5,809 nt of DNA from Candidatus Gastranaerophilales bacterium (lineage in GTDB: Bacteria; Cyanobacteriota; Vampirovibrionia; Gastranaerophilales; Gastranaerophilaceae). The position numbers and the translations under genes were made by a program. Of this stretch, positions 5,560 through 5,809 are shown piece after piece; position 1 is the first letter of the stretch, and each line of letters begins with the position of its first letter. The stretch is taken from NCBI GenBank assembly GCA_900769355.1, contig CAAGGG010000059.1, positions 1 through 5,809 on the forward strand. Reading direction: 5' to 3'. The notes below the pieces were generated by a model, which saw nothing but the letters and a program-made list of their open reading frames with translations, made no database searches and had not been told where the DNA came from.

Positions 5560-5809
5560 GATGACACTAGCAATTAAGAATTAAAAATAATTTAAATGCA
5601 TCTGAACTTATATATAAAAGGAAGTAAACCACAATCAATAACGATTGTGTCTGCGATTGCAGAGCTCTAAGAGCGGTCGAAAAAGTTACTTCGCACTTTG
5701 ACAACAGAATAGCTGAAAAGACAAAATACTTTGTTAATTCTAAAAACGAAATGATAAGGACAAAAAAAGTAATGAGCTAAGACAATCTGGGAACAGATTG
5801 AAAAAATAA
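5560..5809 (+). other. Probable rRNA operon leader (16S gene expected just beyond the window)
   Basis: This 250-base stretch lies behind two tandem promoters and has no convincing reading frame. GCACTTTGACAAC (5693-5705) resembles the BoxA antitermination signal of rRNA operons (E. coli TGCTCTTTAACAA). Short stems surround it: CACAATC/GATTGTG (5630-5649), TCTGC/GCAGA (5650-5663) and CAATCTG-GGAA-CAGATTG (5783-5800). No conserved 16S sequence is present, so the call rests on promoters, BoxA and absence of coding. Another structured non-coding RNA is the main alternative. Confidence 0.5.
5693..5705 (+). promoter_or_regulatory. BoxA-like antitermination site
   Basis: The 13 bases GCACTTTGACAAC match the core of rRNA BoxA elements, which bind NusB-NusE (S10) and prevent premature termination of untranslated transcripts. 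It sits downstream of both promoters and upstream of the right edge, as in an rRNA leader. A short motif of this kind can occur by chance. Confidence 0.5.

Noticed and set aside
5555..5584. Nine-codon frame after promoter 2
   Set aside because: It has no ribosome binding site and sits in the presumed untranslated leader.

Overview
The window is an AT-rich bacterial segment with four protein-coding genes. Its strongest taxonomic hint is the prepilin motif A|FTLAEVLITLGIIGVVAALT. From family knowledge this style is abundant in gut Melainabacteria (Gastranaerophilales, non-photosynthetic relatives of cyanobacteria), and the Slt-type envelope enzyme fits a diderm. The placement is inference, not proof.

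Layout: bases 1-198 are non-coding and rich in hairpins: an 8-bp terminator-like stem at 3-24 and a 66-base imperfect palindrome at 44-109. Bases 199-1587 (minus) encode a full-length bifunctional mannose-1-phosphate guanylyltransferase/mannose-6-phosphate isomerase (ManC type), which makes GDP-mannose for surface polysaccharide. A very AT-rich divergent spacer of 95 bases follows. Bases 1683-3668 (plus) encode a 661-residue Slt-like lytic transglycosylase. A good promoter overlapping its stop codon drives a prepilin-like gene whose best start (ATG 3737, AAGGAG at 3724-3729) is out of frame with the prepilin body. The break lies at a run of ten G; nine G would restore one 275-residue frame. 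The gene is followed by a GTTGGGCA/TGCCCAAC palindrome and a run of nine C. A minus-strand terminator (4615-4663) ends a small secreted Thr-rich coiled-coil protein of unknown function (4687-5136, minus).

The last 670 bases carry no convincing protein gene. They hold a cluster of CATG tetramers, two tandem rightward promoters, short hairpins and a match to the rRNA antitermination BoxA. I read this as the leader of an rRNA operon whose 16S gene would begin just past the right edge; no rRNA sequence itself is visible.

Three of the four genes act at the cell envelope or surface (glycan precursor, peptidoglycan cleavage, pilin-like fibre) and the fourth is exported, but orientation and spacing show separate transcription units. 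The most notable observation is the possible on/off switch of the prepilin through its G tract, inside a GC-rich patch that shares an inverted 12-base word with the region next to the manC stop codon.
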